Positions 52,749 to 62,454 of a stretch of 64,000 bases of DNA are shown piece by piece (position 1 is the stretch's first letter; every line of letters begins with the position of its first letter). The stretch is from Adiantum capillus-veneris (Eukaryota > Streptophyta > Polypodiopsida > Polypodiales > Pteridaceae). The stretch spans positions 150,218,107 through 150,282,106 of the forward strand of contig CM043963.1 of the NCBI GenBank assembly GCA_014529385.2, read 5' to 3'. Under the pieces are notes generated by a model that was not told the origin of the DNA, did no database searches, and saw only the letters and a program-made list of their open reading frames with translations. Made by a program: the position numbers and the translations under genes.

Positions 52749-54498
52749 TCATCGGCCCACTCTGATGTGTGGGTCGTGCGGTACTTGAACTTCATAAAGG
52801 TTTGCAACGCTTGCTTCTTTGGGCCGCGCCGAAAGCGACACAGTCGTTTGAATCTCCTTTCTTGTGTCAACTGCGTCTAGAGATCTGCTTCTTTCGTCTT
52901 CAAGAATCTCCATGGCTGAAAACTCCTGAAACCATCTCCAACACAAAACCATGAACATACCTATTCCATGTAAAGTGAAGGAAAAAAATCTTGTCTTCTC
53001 TAAAGACTGTGTATGCAATGTCGATGAACATAGAGACGGAGTGACAAACCGTTCATCAAGCAGATGCAAACAATGCGCTGGAATCTTTTCTGTTTGATCG
53101 AAATCAATCAATTGTGGCAAATCACAATGGAAATGCCCATGCTTGGTGCTCATACAATCATGTGCTCGTTCGGAAACCGTGTGATGCCAAGGAAGAGACA
53201 TGGAATGCGATTTCCTTACATACAAACTTTTTAGCTTTTCATGAACAATCCGCATACATTCGTGCTCATCCATGAGAGAAACGTGCTCAACATACAATAT
53301 GTCATGTCTAGAAAAAGGGATCACATAACGATGCTGACTAAAATACAGGAAACCTTCACGAATGGAACTCTCGAACAATGCGTGCGTATCAATCATGCGA
53401 ACACACAATACTTCCTATGAGGGTTCCTTGGACCAAGGCTCGAGAGCCAAGATCGCTTCTTCGGGATCTATCGAATCTTCTTGTGGGGGATCTGTGGACC
53501 TCGACTCGAAAGCCAAGATCGATTCTTGGTGATTGATCGAATCTACAAGGAGGTTAGCTTCGCTAGAAAAAGCATCAACTAACACATCATCCTTGTGAAC
53601 AATCACATTTTCTTCATGCAACTCATCATGCTTGTGAGAAATCACATTTGATCATGCAAATCATCATGCTTGTCATTGTCATCCAAATCATTGGCATCCA
53701 AATCATCATGCTTATCCTTGTCATTCAAATCATCATGCAAGTCATTGTCAATCAAATCATCATCATGCTTCACACAATCATGCAAATCCTGTGTGTCATG
53801 CTTGGGAGAAGAAGAGACTGAGAGAGTCTCCTTTTCCCGATCTTGTTGCATCTGTGCCTGTATTCGAGAAAAGAGTCGCAACATCTCTTGCCTTATTGCT
53901 TTGTTCTCGTGATCAAACTTGGCTTGCATTTCTTTGTTCTCGCGATCAAATTCTGCTTCTCTTGCTTTGGCTTCCAAGCGTGCTTGCGCGCTCTCACGCG
54001 CTATGGCTGCCATTCCTTCTTTGTATTCACGATCTATGGCTGCCCTTCGTTCTTCGTAAGCCTTTCTTTCTGCTTCTCTTTCTTGGTCTAACTCCTCCAT
54101 AGGAGTTCGTGCAATCTTTGTCGTAGATGGGAAAGGGTCGGAAAAACCTCCTGGTGAGGAAAATTCTTCTTCGCCTCTCTCATGCTCATCATCTCCAAGT
54201 GAAGTATCCATTCCGCTTCGAGTGATGATCATTCTGAAGTCGTGGGTTCTTGTGGGTTCTTGTGGGCTGGGTTCTTAAGTTCACGAGGAACTTGGGTTCT
54301 TGAGGTCCTTGATTCGTGAGAATCTTGGGTTCTTGAGGTTCTCGAGTCTTGAGGGTCTTGGGTTCTTGGGGTTCTTGAGGTTTTCTTTCGCTTGCAAATC
54401 GCGTTGGAGAAGGATCTTCTCTTCACCCAAGTTCTACTCCTTTCTGCGGGCGCACCCCTTGGCGGCCTTGCGCCCACACCAAGGTTTCTTTTTCCCAC
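52749..54498 (-). pseudogene. D-family ORF in D2 (gag-like, function unknown)
   Basis: Minus strand in order. Basic N-terminus NLGVGARPPRGAPAERSRTW with VKRRSFSNAICKRKK, then PRTQDPQDSRTSRTQ repeats (to 54229). A start at 54232 gives MIITRSGMDTSLGDDEHERG, an acidic Pro-rich stretch, a long coiled coil (Glu/Arg/Lys/Ala-rich, about 53860-54110), SVSSSPKHDTQDLHD and an Asp-His repeat tract (about 53645-53760). After a frameshift near 53645 and a TAG at 53415-53417 the C-terminal domain is open for 219 codons (52749-53408): LYFSQHRYVIPFSRHDILYV, EHECMRIVHEKLKSLY, LCWRWFQEFSAMEILED, VANLYEVQVPHDPHI. Only two coding breaks lie downstream of 54232. Confidence 0.7.
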
Positions 54499-54722
54499 CT
54501 CACGTCGATTTGCCGGCCGCTAAGTACACGGTCCGCTCTCAATGAGTGAAAAAAGACACAAGGGGAGGCTGGACAAGTCCTTCTTTCTTGGGATTCCTGT
54601 CACTCTTCAACAAAATACGATTAGGAATCGCCACGTCCAAGTAAACTTGGGTTCGGGCGATCGCAACAAGCAGAAAAAAATTCTTGTGGTTCTTTCCTTG
54701 AGTAATGCAGAACACTTCCAAA

Positions 54723-54734
54723 GCTCTGATACCA
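54723..54734 (-). other. Primer binding site of D2
   Basis: Minus-strand TGGTATCAGAGC, one base from the LTR. Confidence 0.95.
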
Positions 54735-54735
54735 A

Positions 54736-55785
54736 TGTAAGGTGCAGCGGAATGAATGTTGTATTTTCTCAAGATTAGTGATCTTTATTGCTCAAGGTTC
54801 CTTTTAGTTCTTAGGGAAGGAGAGAGCCTTCCGTCTTATGGAGAGTGCTATGATCACGAACAAAGTGAGTGGATATGTGCGTGCAAGTGAATGAGACTGA
54901 GAGAAGGAGAGAGAAGAGATATGACACCCGAGAGGTTGTCAAACCCACCTCCGAAGGCCCCACTCTCGTCGGCGAGAGTAGTCTACTTCGATTGCACAAA
55001 GGTGTACAATGCGTATGCAATGGACTGATGCAATGGGACTATGCCGACGACGACGACGGTGATGACGACGACGACTTGATGGTTGAAATCCGAGATCTTC
55101 TAATCGCTGAATTTCGGGGCTGTTTCGGTGGCTGAAAATGACTGTTTTGGCTGCATTTTTATGGCTGAAAATGGGGGATCATCTGCAACCAACTTGGGGG
55201 AAATCTGTTACTGTGTGATGGCTGAAAACCTGCGTTTTCTTCAAGGCTGAATTTGCTGATCAAAACGCTGATGCTGCGGGTCTAGGGTTGGCGTTTTTGT
55301 GATGAAAAGAGGGAAAACGCCAGAGGTGGGGACTTGCCCGATGGGGATGGGGATCCAAACGCTGGGGGTGCTGGGGGGTACTGTTGAGAAGTTGCCTGTT
55401 GAGCGGGAAGCTCCTGTTGCCTCTTCTGCCAGAAAGTGCTAACTTGGGTTTGCTTATATATTAACTTAGCAAAATTGCCCTACCTACTTTTGTTGGAAAG
55501 TCACTTAAAAATAATAAGTGAAAATACCAATAAATAGGAAAATAGGCTAAATGCACTGGAAAATTCCCCTAACTAATGCTAATGGATTCTGATGGGAATT
55601 CCGATGATCATGCTGTGTGCAATCGGAGGATGTGCATCTATGCTAAGTGAGTGGGCATGCACGGTCTACGAATAGACTCACAAAAGTGCCAGATCACTGC
55701 TAATCTAGACTTGACTGAACTGACGGGAACCGTGCTATGGTGTAGCTTGTCCACAGACACATAGGGTTGGATGTGTCACGCGACA
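54736..55785 (-). mobile_element. 5' LTR of D2
   Basis: 1050 bases, matching 51507-52658 closely except for the missing segment that carries two AAAACGCT-type motifs. Confidence 0.88.
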
Positions 55786-55790
55786 GATAG

Positions 55791-56685
55791 TTTTTGAACT
55801 TCACCAAATAACGTCTTGTAACTTTTCCCTTAACTTCTCTTTCTTTTTGCCTTGTCTTTAGAAGACTTGGCTAAGTCTTTAGCCTTCTTTGCATTTTTTG
55901 ACCCCTAGGAAGCTTCAGGAGTCGCTTTAGCAAAGGACATCTTTGCTGAATTTTTCTCTGACCGACCCCCTTTCACACTGCCCTGAAATCCACTATCTTC
56001 TCCCTACAACAAGGCATGACCGGTGTTGGCAACTTCCATAAGCAGAGTAAGGGTTGCCACTTTATTCTTTATGCAGTAATTCCTGAGCCCTTTAGGCATC
56101 ATACAACAATACTTCAGTGGCACAAACCTGTAGGAAGTTATTGAGAGCAATGCTTTAAGAACTTTTGATTGTACTCATCTAAGCTTTTGCAAGAAGCCGT
56201 ATTGAGTTGGTGCCAATCTGTCATGACATCGGCTTCAAATTCGTTTAACAGCCACGTAGATGCAAACATTTGCTTGAAGTAAATCCAAGTGCGGGTGCCT
56301 TCCTTGCATCAACAATGCTGTCCACCATGAACACGCCTTTCCTTTAAGAAAGTGGCAGCTTTCTTGACCTTGGAGGCCTCCGTAAAATTCTCCCCCCTGT
56401 ATAAGCTGTATGAAACTATTGGAGGAAAGTAAGAGCCTTCGTCTTGTCCTCAAATCCCTCGAAAGTATCAAACTTCATAGCTGCACCACCTTCTTTGTAT
56501 GATTTTGGCTTTTCCAATGCTCCCAGATTATCATAGGGAAGTGTTTGCAACATGGGTACAGTGGTGGGGATCTTTTGTGCCCCTTGGCCATTAACATTTT
56601 GGTTCCTTGGTGCCATATTTATCTTCTAGTCGGAAAAACCAGTTATACCAAAAGCGGCCTATGGTACCCCCCCTGCCTTGCTGTA
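55791..56685 (-). pseudogene. E2 chromodomain start fused to a gag relic
   Basis: Reading leftward from 56685: decayed glycine-rich gag, MAPRNQNVNGQGAQKIPTT (start about 56616), YKEGGAAMKFDTFEGFEDKT, KALTFLQ, GEFYGGLQGQES, KACSWWTALLMQG (about 56290-56330), MPKGLRNYCIKNKVATLTL (about 56040-56100), a Lys-Ala-rich tract, and then directly KGKVTRRYLVKFKNY (about 55791-55838) of the chromodomain. So everything from zinc knuckle to integrase is missing, a larger deletion than in E. The D4 LTR cuts the 5' side. Confidence 0.8.
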
Positions 56686-57874
56686 TGTAAGATGCAATGG
56701 AAGTGAAGGTTGATAGTGCTCAGGATGAGTGCTCCGAACTGTGCTCAAGGGTTCCTTTTACTTACGGAAGGGAGAGCCTTCCGTTCTTCTTAGAGAGAGA
56801 GTGCAAGTGCAATGATCACCAACAAAGTTAATGCTATTGTGAATGAGAGAGAGAGAGAGAAGATATGACACGAGACGGTTCTCAAACCCTCCTCCAAGGG
56901 CTCCCCTCTCTATGGCGAGAGAGGTCTATGCTATAGATTGCACAAATTTGGTACAATGGTCTAGATACTGTGAACTTGATGATGACAATGTTGTCGACGA
57001 CGATGGAGACTAGGACGATGACGACGATGGTGTCGTCGTCAAGTCTGCGACGATGGCGAGGAAGGTGTCGTCGTGAAGTTAGGGATCTGCGTCGACGATG
57101 ACAAAGGTGTCGTCATCAAGAGAGGGATTGTGATGACGATGACTGTCGGCGACGACGATGGTGTCAATGACGACAGTGTGAAGGCTGAAAACTGAAAACG
57201 CTAGATGCTTTGCTATGGATTTGCTGCTGTGGCGGCAATGCAGGGCTGATCTGCAACTGCCGTGTCGTGCAAGGGCTGAAAAGCAAAAACACTGGCTGAT
57301 CTGGCTGAAATCTGGAAATGCTAGGCTGATTTGTTGAAATGCTGGGCTGATATGGTACTAGATGGGAAATCTGGCGAGGATCTTCAACCAGGTGGGAGCG
57401 GGTTCTCGCGAGGCTAAGGCTGAAAACTGAAAACATTGGTGCTAGTGCCTGAAAACGCTGATCTTCTTCTTCTTCTTAAGAAAACGCTAGGGCTCCTGCT
57501 GAGGTGCTGCCTGACTGCTGGGTGCCTGCCTCCTTGTGTCCCTGCTTCTTCTGCTTCTACTGAGTGTCCCATGGGTCTCTTCTATAGATCTTTAGCAAAT
57601 TGCCTTACGTACTTTTCCAACAAAAGTCACTTGTTAATAAATAATTGAAAAATGTGTACTTTGGCAAAAAGGGTTCAATGCTCTAAAAAATGCTCATGCT
57701 TGGGTACTAAATGCCATGCTAATGATCCTGCTATATGCAATCAGAGGGTATGCAACTATTCTAAGTGCCTGGACATGCACGGCCTACGCACAGGCTCACA
57801 AGGGTGCTAGAACACGTTCTAGGCTAACCTGAACCCTAGAATTGTGATAGCTTGTCCACATGCACATAGGGTTA
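56686..57874 (-). mobile_element. D4, lone D-family LTR
   Basis: Plus-strand TGTAAGATGCAATGGAAGTG onward, with the D wording (GATGAGTGCTCCGAACTGTG, ACGGAAGGGAGAGCC). It ends ACATAGGGTTA, about 16 bases short of a complete LTR, exactly where D3 begins. No primer site next to its start, so a 3' or solo LTR. Rich in GAC/GTC triplets (57000-57175). Confidence 0.75.
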
Positions 57875-60503
57875 TGTAAGGTGCAGCGGAATGAATGTTT
57901 GAACTTTGCTCAAGATGAGTGCTCCAAATTGTGCTCAAGGTTCCTTTTTTGTTCTTATGGAAGGGAGAGCCTTGCGTTCTTAATGAGAGAGTGCAATGAT
58001 CACAAACAAGTGAATGGACACTGTGCGAGAAAGTGTATGAGAGTGAGAGATAGAGAGAGGAGAGAATACGACACCAGAGACGTTGTAAAACCCTCCTCCG
58101 AAGGTCCCACTCTTGTCGGCAAGAGTGGTCCACTATTGATTGCACAAACTGGTACAAAGTGGATGCATGTGACTGATGCAAATCTAGGCTAGATCGATGA
58201 GGACGACGGGGATGGCGAGACCGATCTAAGGGCTGAATTCTGCTGCTTTGGTACTGCTGTCCAAAAACGCTAATGGTTGAAATCTGTCGTTGATTCGCTG
58301 CTCTCCCAAAAACGTTGATGGCTGAAATTGTCTGGCACCAAAAACGCTAATATGGGCTGGTCCTTGCGGAGAAGTTGCCTGCTGAGTGGTGCTCCTGCTG
58401 CCTCTTCTGCCAAAAAGTGCTAGCGCTAGGTTTTTATTTATACAAACTTAGCAAAATTGCCTAACCTACTTTCCAACAAAAGTCACATAAAAATAAAAAG
58501 TGAAAAATGTTAAAAATAAGAAAAATAGGCCTATGCACTGTAAAAATGCTATTGATGGGATCTGACTGGAATCTGATGGTCATGCTGTGTGCAACCAGAG
58601 GATATGCATTTAATCTAAGTGTTTGGACATGCACGGTCTGCGAACAGACTAAAAGTGCCAAATCACTTCCTATTCTAGACTGACTGGACTGAACTGTACC
58701 CTGGTCATGCTGTAGCTTGTCCACGGACACATAGGGTTGGATGTGTCACGTGACATCCCCTCCTTTTCAAAGTGAGGTACTGGTACCGAACTATATAGCG
58801 TTGAAGGAGATCGCCAATAGCATCCGGAATCCTGGAAGGGACTCTTCACTGGCCCACTGTGTGGGTCGCGTAGTACTTGAACTTCATAAAGGTCTGCAAT
58901 GCTTGCTTCTTTGGGCAGAATGTCCATGGCTGAAAATTCCTGAAACCACTTCCAACACAAAACATGAACATACCTATTCCATGTAAAGGGACTGGAAAAT
59001 TTTTTGTCTTCATAAAAGACTGTGTATGCAATGTAGATGAACCAATAGACGGAATGCCAAACCGTTTCACCACACACACGCAAACAATGAAATCGAATCT
59101 TGTCTTGCTGATCTAAATCAATCAACTGTGGCAATTCACAACGGAAATGCCCAAGCTTGGTGCTCATTCTTTCTTGTGCTCTTTCTACAACTGTGTCGTG
59201 CTAAGGAAGAGACATGGAATGTGACTTCCTTGAATGTATACTTTTCAGCTTTTCACAAGAAATCCGTATACATCCGTGCTCATTCATGAGTGAAACGTGT
59301 TGGACGTACAATATGTCATGCCTAGGAAAAGGGATCACATAAAGACGCTGACTAAAATACAGGAAACGATCAGGAATGAAACACTCGTACAATGCGGGCT
59401 GACTAATCATACGAACACATAGTACTTCCTGTGAGGGTTCTTTGGACCTAGGCTCGAGAGCCAAGATCGGTTCTTTCTGATTGATTGAATCTGCAATGAG
59501 GTTAGCTTCACTAGAGAAAGTATCAACTAAACCATCATCGTGGTGAACAATCACATCATCGTCATGTAATTCATCATGCAAATCTTTGTCAGGCAATTTC
59601 TCATGCTTATCATCATGCAAATCTTGTGTGTCATGCTTTGGAGAAGAAGAGACCGAGAGAGTCTCCTTTTCGCGAATCTCTTGCATCTGTGTTTGCACTT
59701 GAGAAAAGAGTCGCAACAACTCTTGCATGTGTCGCGCTTGCTCATGCTCACGCTCTATGGCTTCCTTTCTTTCTGCTGTTCTTTCTGCGTGTCTGCGATC
59801 AAATTCTGCCATTCTTTCTACTCTTCTTGCTTCGCGTTCTAACTTCCTGTCCATAAACATTTGCTCCAACTCCTCCATAGGAGTTAGTGCAATCCTTGGC
59901 GTGGATGGGGAAGGGGGAGGGTCGGAAAAACCTCCTGGTGGGGAAAGTTCTTTTTCGCCTCTCTCATGCTCATCACCTCCAAGCAAAGTATCCATTCCGC
60001 TTTGAGTGATGACCATCAACTGAAGTCGTGGGTTCTTGTGGTCTTGGGTTCTTAAGTTCATGAGGAACTTGGGTTCTTGGGGTTCTTGAGGGTCTTGAGA
60101 TTCTGAGTTCTTCTTTCGCTTGCAATCTGTGTTAGAAAAGGATCTTCTCTTCACCCAAGTTCTTCTCTTTTCCTCGGGTGCACCCCTTGGCTGCCTTGTG
60201 CTCACACCAAGGTTGCTTTTTCCCCCCACCTCACGTCGATTGGCCGGCCGCTTAGTGCACGGTCCGCTCTCAATGAGTGAAAAGAGGTCACAAGGGAGGC
60301 TGGACAAGCCCTTCATTCCTGGAATTCTATGTCACACTACAAAAATACGATTAGTAATCGACACGCCCAAGCAAACTTGGGTTCGTGCGACCGGAACAAG
60401 CAAAACAAATCTGTGGATCTTTCCTTGAGTGATATAGAACACTGCCAACGCTTAATGAAACCAATGTAAGTGCAGCGGAAAGAATGTTTGAAGCTTTTGC
60501 TCA
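57875..60503 (-). mobile_element. D3, D-family element with truncated 5' LTR
   Basis: 3' LTR 57875-58755 (881 bases), interior 58756-60464, and only 39 bases of the 5' LTR (60465-60503, TGTAAGTGCAGCGGAA). The primer site has decayed (TTAATGAAACCA on the plus strand). It starts inside the end of D4, which suggests insertion into D4, with the far junction lost. Confidence 0.8.
58670..60316 (-). CDS. D-family ORF in D3, about 550 codons with one stop (unknown function)
   Basis: Best preserved copy. From 60316 the minus strand is open for 371 codons, has one TAG (59201-59203), then continues in the same frame to 58670. Layout: basic N-terminus (PANRREVGGKSNLGVSTRQP), Gln-Glu-Pro repeats, GMDTLLGGDEHERGEKELSP, coiled coil (residues about 150-220: FDRRHAERTAERKEAIEREH, QELLRLFSQVQTQMQEIREK), SVSSSPKHDTQDLHDDKHEK, Asp-His tract, then the C-terminal domain (RFLYFSQRLYVIPFPRHDIL, YVQHVSLMNEHGCIRISCEK, LCWKWFQEFSAMDIL, ASIADLYEVQVLRDPH). 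It fills the whole interior and runs through the polypurine tract into the LTR. No zinc knuckle, protease, RT or integrase. Probably a gag-type structural protein, by position only. Confidence 0.6.
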
Positions 60504-60509
60504 ATGCTT

Positions 60510-61480
60510 CGGAGAAGAAAGGACTGAGAGAGTCTCCTTCTCATGTTTCTTTTCAAGCGTCGCCTGCACATGAGAAATGAGAGGTAGAGTGAAGACCCTC
60601 CTCACCATGAATGATAATGGGAGAGTCACTTTCGGCATTTAGAGTGAGCGTATTGTTTACCAATCAATAAGAGGGTTATGTTCACAAACCATCGAATGCC
60701 CAAAATCATATCACATTTTAAGAGAGGAGGCACAACAAATCTTCTACGGAAGGAAGCTTGCTGAACAGTGAATAATACATCAAGGCATTCTCGTGTAATG
60801 AGAGAGTCCATACCGGAGCGAAGCCCGACACCTCGAGAGGAGTTGTCTGGCTAACCTCCAAGCGGGCTCTTTCTACAAGAGAGTCACCACCTCACATCAT
60901 GCATACTGCCAAAATCAAACAAGATCACAATGCGTTGACCATCATGCATACTGCCAAAATCAAACAAGATCACAATGCGTTGACCATTCACATGACCATA
61001 ACACTTCATGAGAGACTCATCCGCTAGATGATCATTAGAAACTTGGGACACAATAGTGTTCTCATTTATGGCATTAATAGAGGATGTGGGTTATGTGGGT
61101 TCTTTAGGATGGTTGGATGCTTTCTTAGGACAATCTCTTTTCATATGACCTTCAGTGTGACATTCAAAACATCTTTTGTCTCGTGCATATTCGGCTTGTC
61201 CTTAAAGAGTTAACCAACCTTCTAAAATTCCTTGAGCGGATTTTTCATCAGGCATTAACTTAGGGTTTTCTTGACTTTTAGCTTTTCATTTTCCCTGAGG
61301 TTCATTGTGATAATTATGTGCTTGAGAAATAGAGGAAGATTGATTAGGAGAATTACCGTTGTTCTTACCGTTCTTACAGTTTTGCGGGGTTCTGAGAATT
61401 GTAAGAGGTACTGTGAGAAGACTTGTTCTCCTTAGGCTTACCTTTGTTGTGCATTTTGCCCAAAAATTCAGCGTATTAGC
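60510..61480 (-). pseudogene. Gypsy gag-protease relic G
   Basis: Minus strand from about 61480: FLGKMHNKGKPKENKSS, Gln-Asn-rich linker, zinc knuckle CFECHTEGHMKRDC (about 61130-61171, all CCHC residues present), NDHLADESLMKCYGHVNG, then the protease active site as VILFDFGSMHD, present twice because of a 45-base duplication, and further on CDMILGIRWFVNITLLLIG (about 60640-60697). The 60626-60811 part is open. At about 60510-60590 a fragment like the D coiled-coil end (EKETLSVLSSPKH) follows, so a rearrangement joins G to D3. No RT found. Confidence 0.7.
60896..60985 (+). repeat. 45-bp perfect tandem duplication over the protease active site
   Basis: 60896-60940 equals 60941-60985 (unit starts ATCATGCATACTGCCAAAAT). 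On the minus strand each copy encodes QRIVILFDFGSMHDG, so the catalytic Asp is present twice in frame. Confidence 0.95.
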
Positions 61481-61498
61481 CCTCTTATTCGTGCAACT

Positions 61499-62197
61499 AT
61501 GGCCTCATTTTCTTCGGATGTGAAGAATCTCTTCGAGATTAGGAGGTTCGATGGAACAAGATTCGACCTTTGGAAAGATAGGACCCAGGGAATCCTATTT
61601 CTTAAGGATTGTGAAGGGGCACTTGAACAAGTAAAGCCACAGAATATGACGGATGAAGCATGGGTTAGCCTGAACAGGAAGGCTGTTACATACATTAAAA
61701 TGGCCATGACCGATGAGCCAGTCATTGATGTCAAAGGTCTCACAAGTGCTTTTGATGTGTGGGAGAAGTTAAAGGGAATGTATGAGAATACAACGCCTGT
61801 TAACCAAGTGCATTTGATGCTAAAACTTGTTGGCATGCAACTAGATGAGTCCAAGAGCGCTGCAGAGCATTTGTCGTTGTTCGCAGGTACTTTGTCGCAG
61901 TTACAGGACTCAGGCTTGCCTCTTTTTGATGATAAGCTGAAAGCTATCTTCTTGCTTATGACCTTACCTGAGTCATGGGAAACATTGGTGGTTTCATTGT
62001 CAAATAACCCCAATTTGACCTTTGATGGTGTTAGGGGTTCTATCTTGAATGAGGAAATCAGGAGGAAAGCAAGTGGAGAGGGAGGCAGCTCTGCCAACAT
62101 GGTTAGAGGCAGGAAGAGAAGAAGAATGTCTATGCACAAAGGAGTAAGAGTAAGAGTAAGGAAAGGGGAAATGCCAGCAAAGGCAAGGGTGATGTGA
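61499..62197 (+). CDS. Copia gag (Copia-1)
   Basis: ATG at 61499 opens 232 codons: MASFSSDVKNLFEIRRFDGT, FDLWKDRTQGILFLKDCEGA, DVWEKLKGMYENTTPVNQVH, LKLVGMQLDESKSAAEHLSL, KAIFLLMTLPESWETLVVSL, NEEIRRKASGEGGSS. This is the classic Copia gag layout (UBN2-type). It is intact up to about codon 205; then a frameshift near 62110 moves the true frame (Lys-Ser-rich, then zinc knuckle) to another register, and this frame ends at 62197. Confidence 0.88.
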   Translation: MASFSSDVKNLFEIRRFDGTRFDLWKDRTQGILFLKDCEGALEQVKPQNMTDEAWVSLNRKAVTYIKMAMTDEPVIDVKGLTSAFDVWEKLKGMYENTTPVNQVHLMLKLVGMQLDESKSAAEHLSLFAGTLSQLQDSGLPLFDDKLKAIFLLMTLPESWETLVVSLSNNPNLTFDGVRGSILNEEIRRKASGEGGSSANMVRGRKRRRMSMHKGVRVRVRKGEMPAKARVM

Positions 62198-62454
62198 CTT
62201 GCTATCAGTGTGGCAGGAAAGGTCACAAGAAACCCGATTGCAGGTACTATAAAGCCGAGTTACAACGGAAAAAGAATGGCGGAGACAAAAAGAAAGAGAA
62301 GAAGGAAGTCAAGACAGATGCACAGGATAGCTCAAAGGACAAAGAGAAGGCCAATGTGGCCTCTAGTGTTGTGATTGAGGAGCTGTCAAATGTAGAGGAT
62401 ATCTTGTGTGCCACTTTGCAGATGATGATGCTTATGACCTTGATGCCTCTCTAA
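62113..62454 (+). pseudogene. Copia gag C-terminus with zinc knuckle (Copia-1)
   Basis: Shifted frame: KSKSKERGNASKGKGDVT, then zinc knuckle CYQCGRKGHKKPDC (62200-62241), a Lys-rich linker and EELSNVEDILC, where a second frameshift near 62410 leads into the protease frame. The zinc knuckle is complete. Confidence 0.85.

Larger units (their letters stand above)
51507..55785 (-). mobile_element. D2, complete non-autonomous LTR retrotransposon
   Basis: 4279 bases, LTRs 51507-52658 and 54736-55785, polypurine tract (minus-strand AAAAGGAGGGG, about 52659-52670) and exact primer site. The two LTRs are nearly identical apart from a gap of about 100 bases in the right one (near 55307), so this is the youngest D copy. 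Internal 2.1 kb is one long broken reading frame; no pol. Confidence 0.92.
38640..56685 (-). mobile_element. E2, old gypsy element of the E family, split by F and D2
   Basis: Minus strand. 3' LTR in two parts (about 38640-39764 and 50674-51120), then chromodomain tail (51350-51506), D2, chromodomain start and a gag relic (55791-56685). The 5' LTR is not seen; the gag runs into the D4 LTR at 56686. It is far more diverged from E than E's own LTRs are from each other, so it is an older insertion. Confidence 0.8.

Noticed and set aside
61468-62226. 252-codon minus-strand frame opposite the Copia-1 gag
   Set aside because: Shadow of the well-supported plus-strand gag; no domain of its own.
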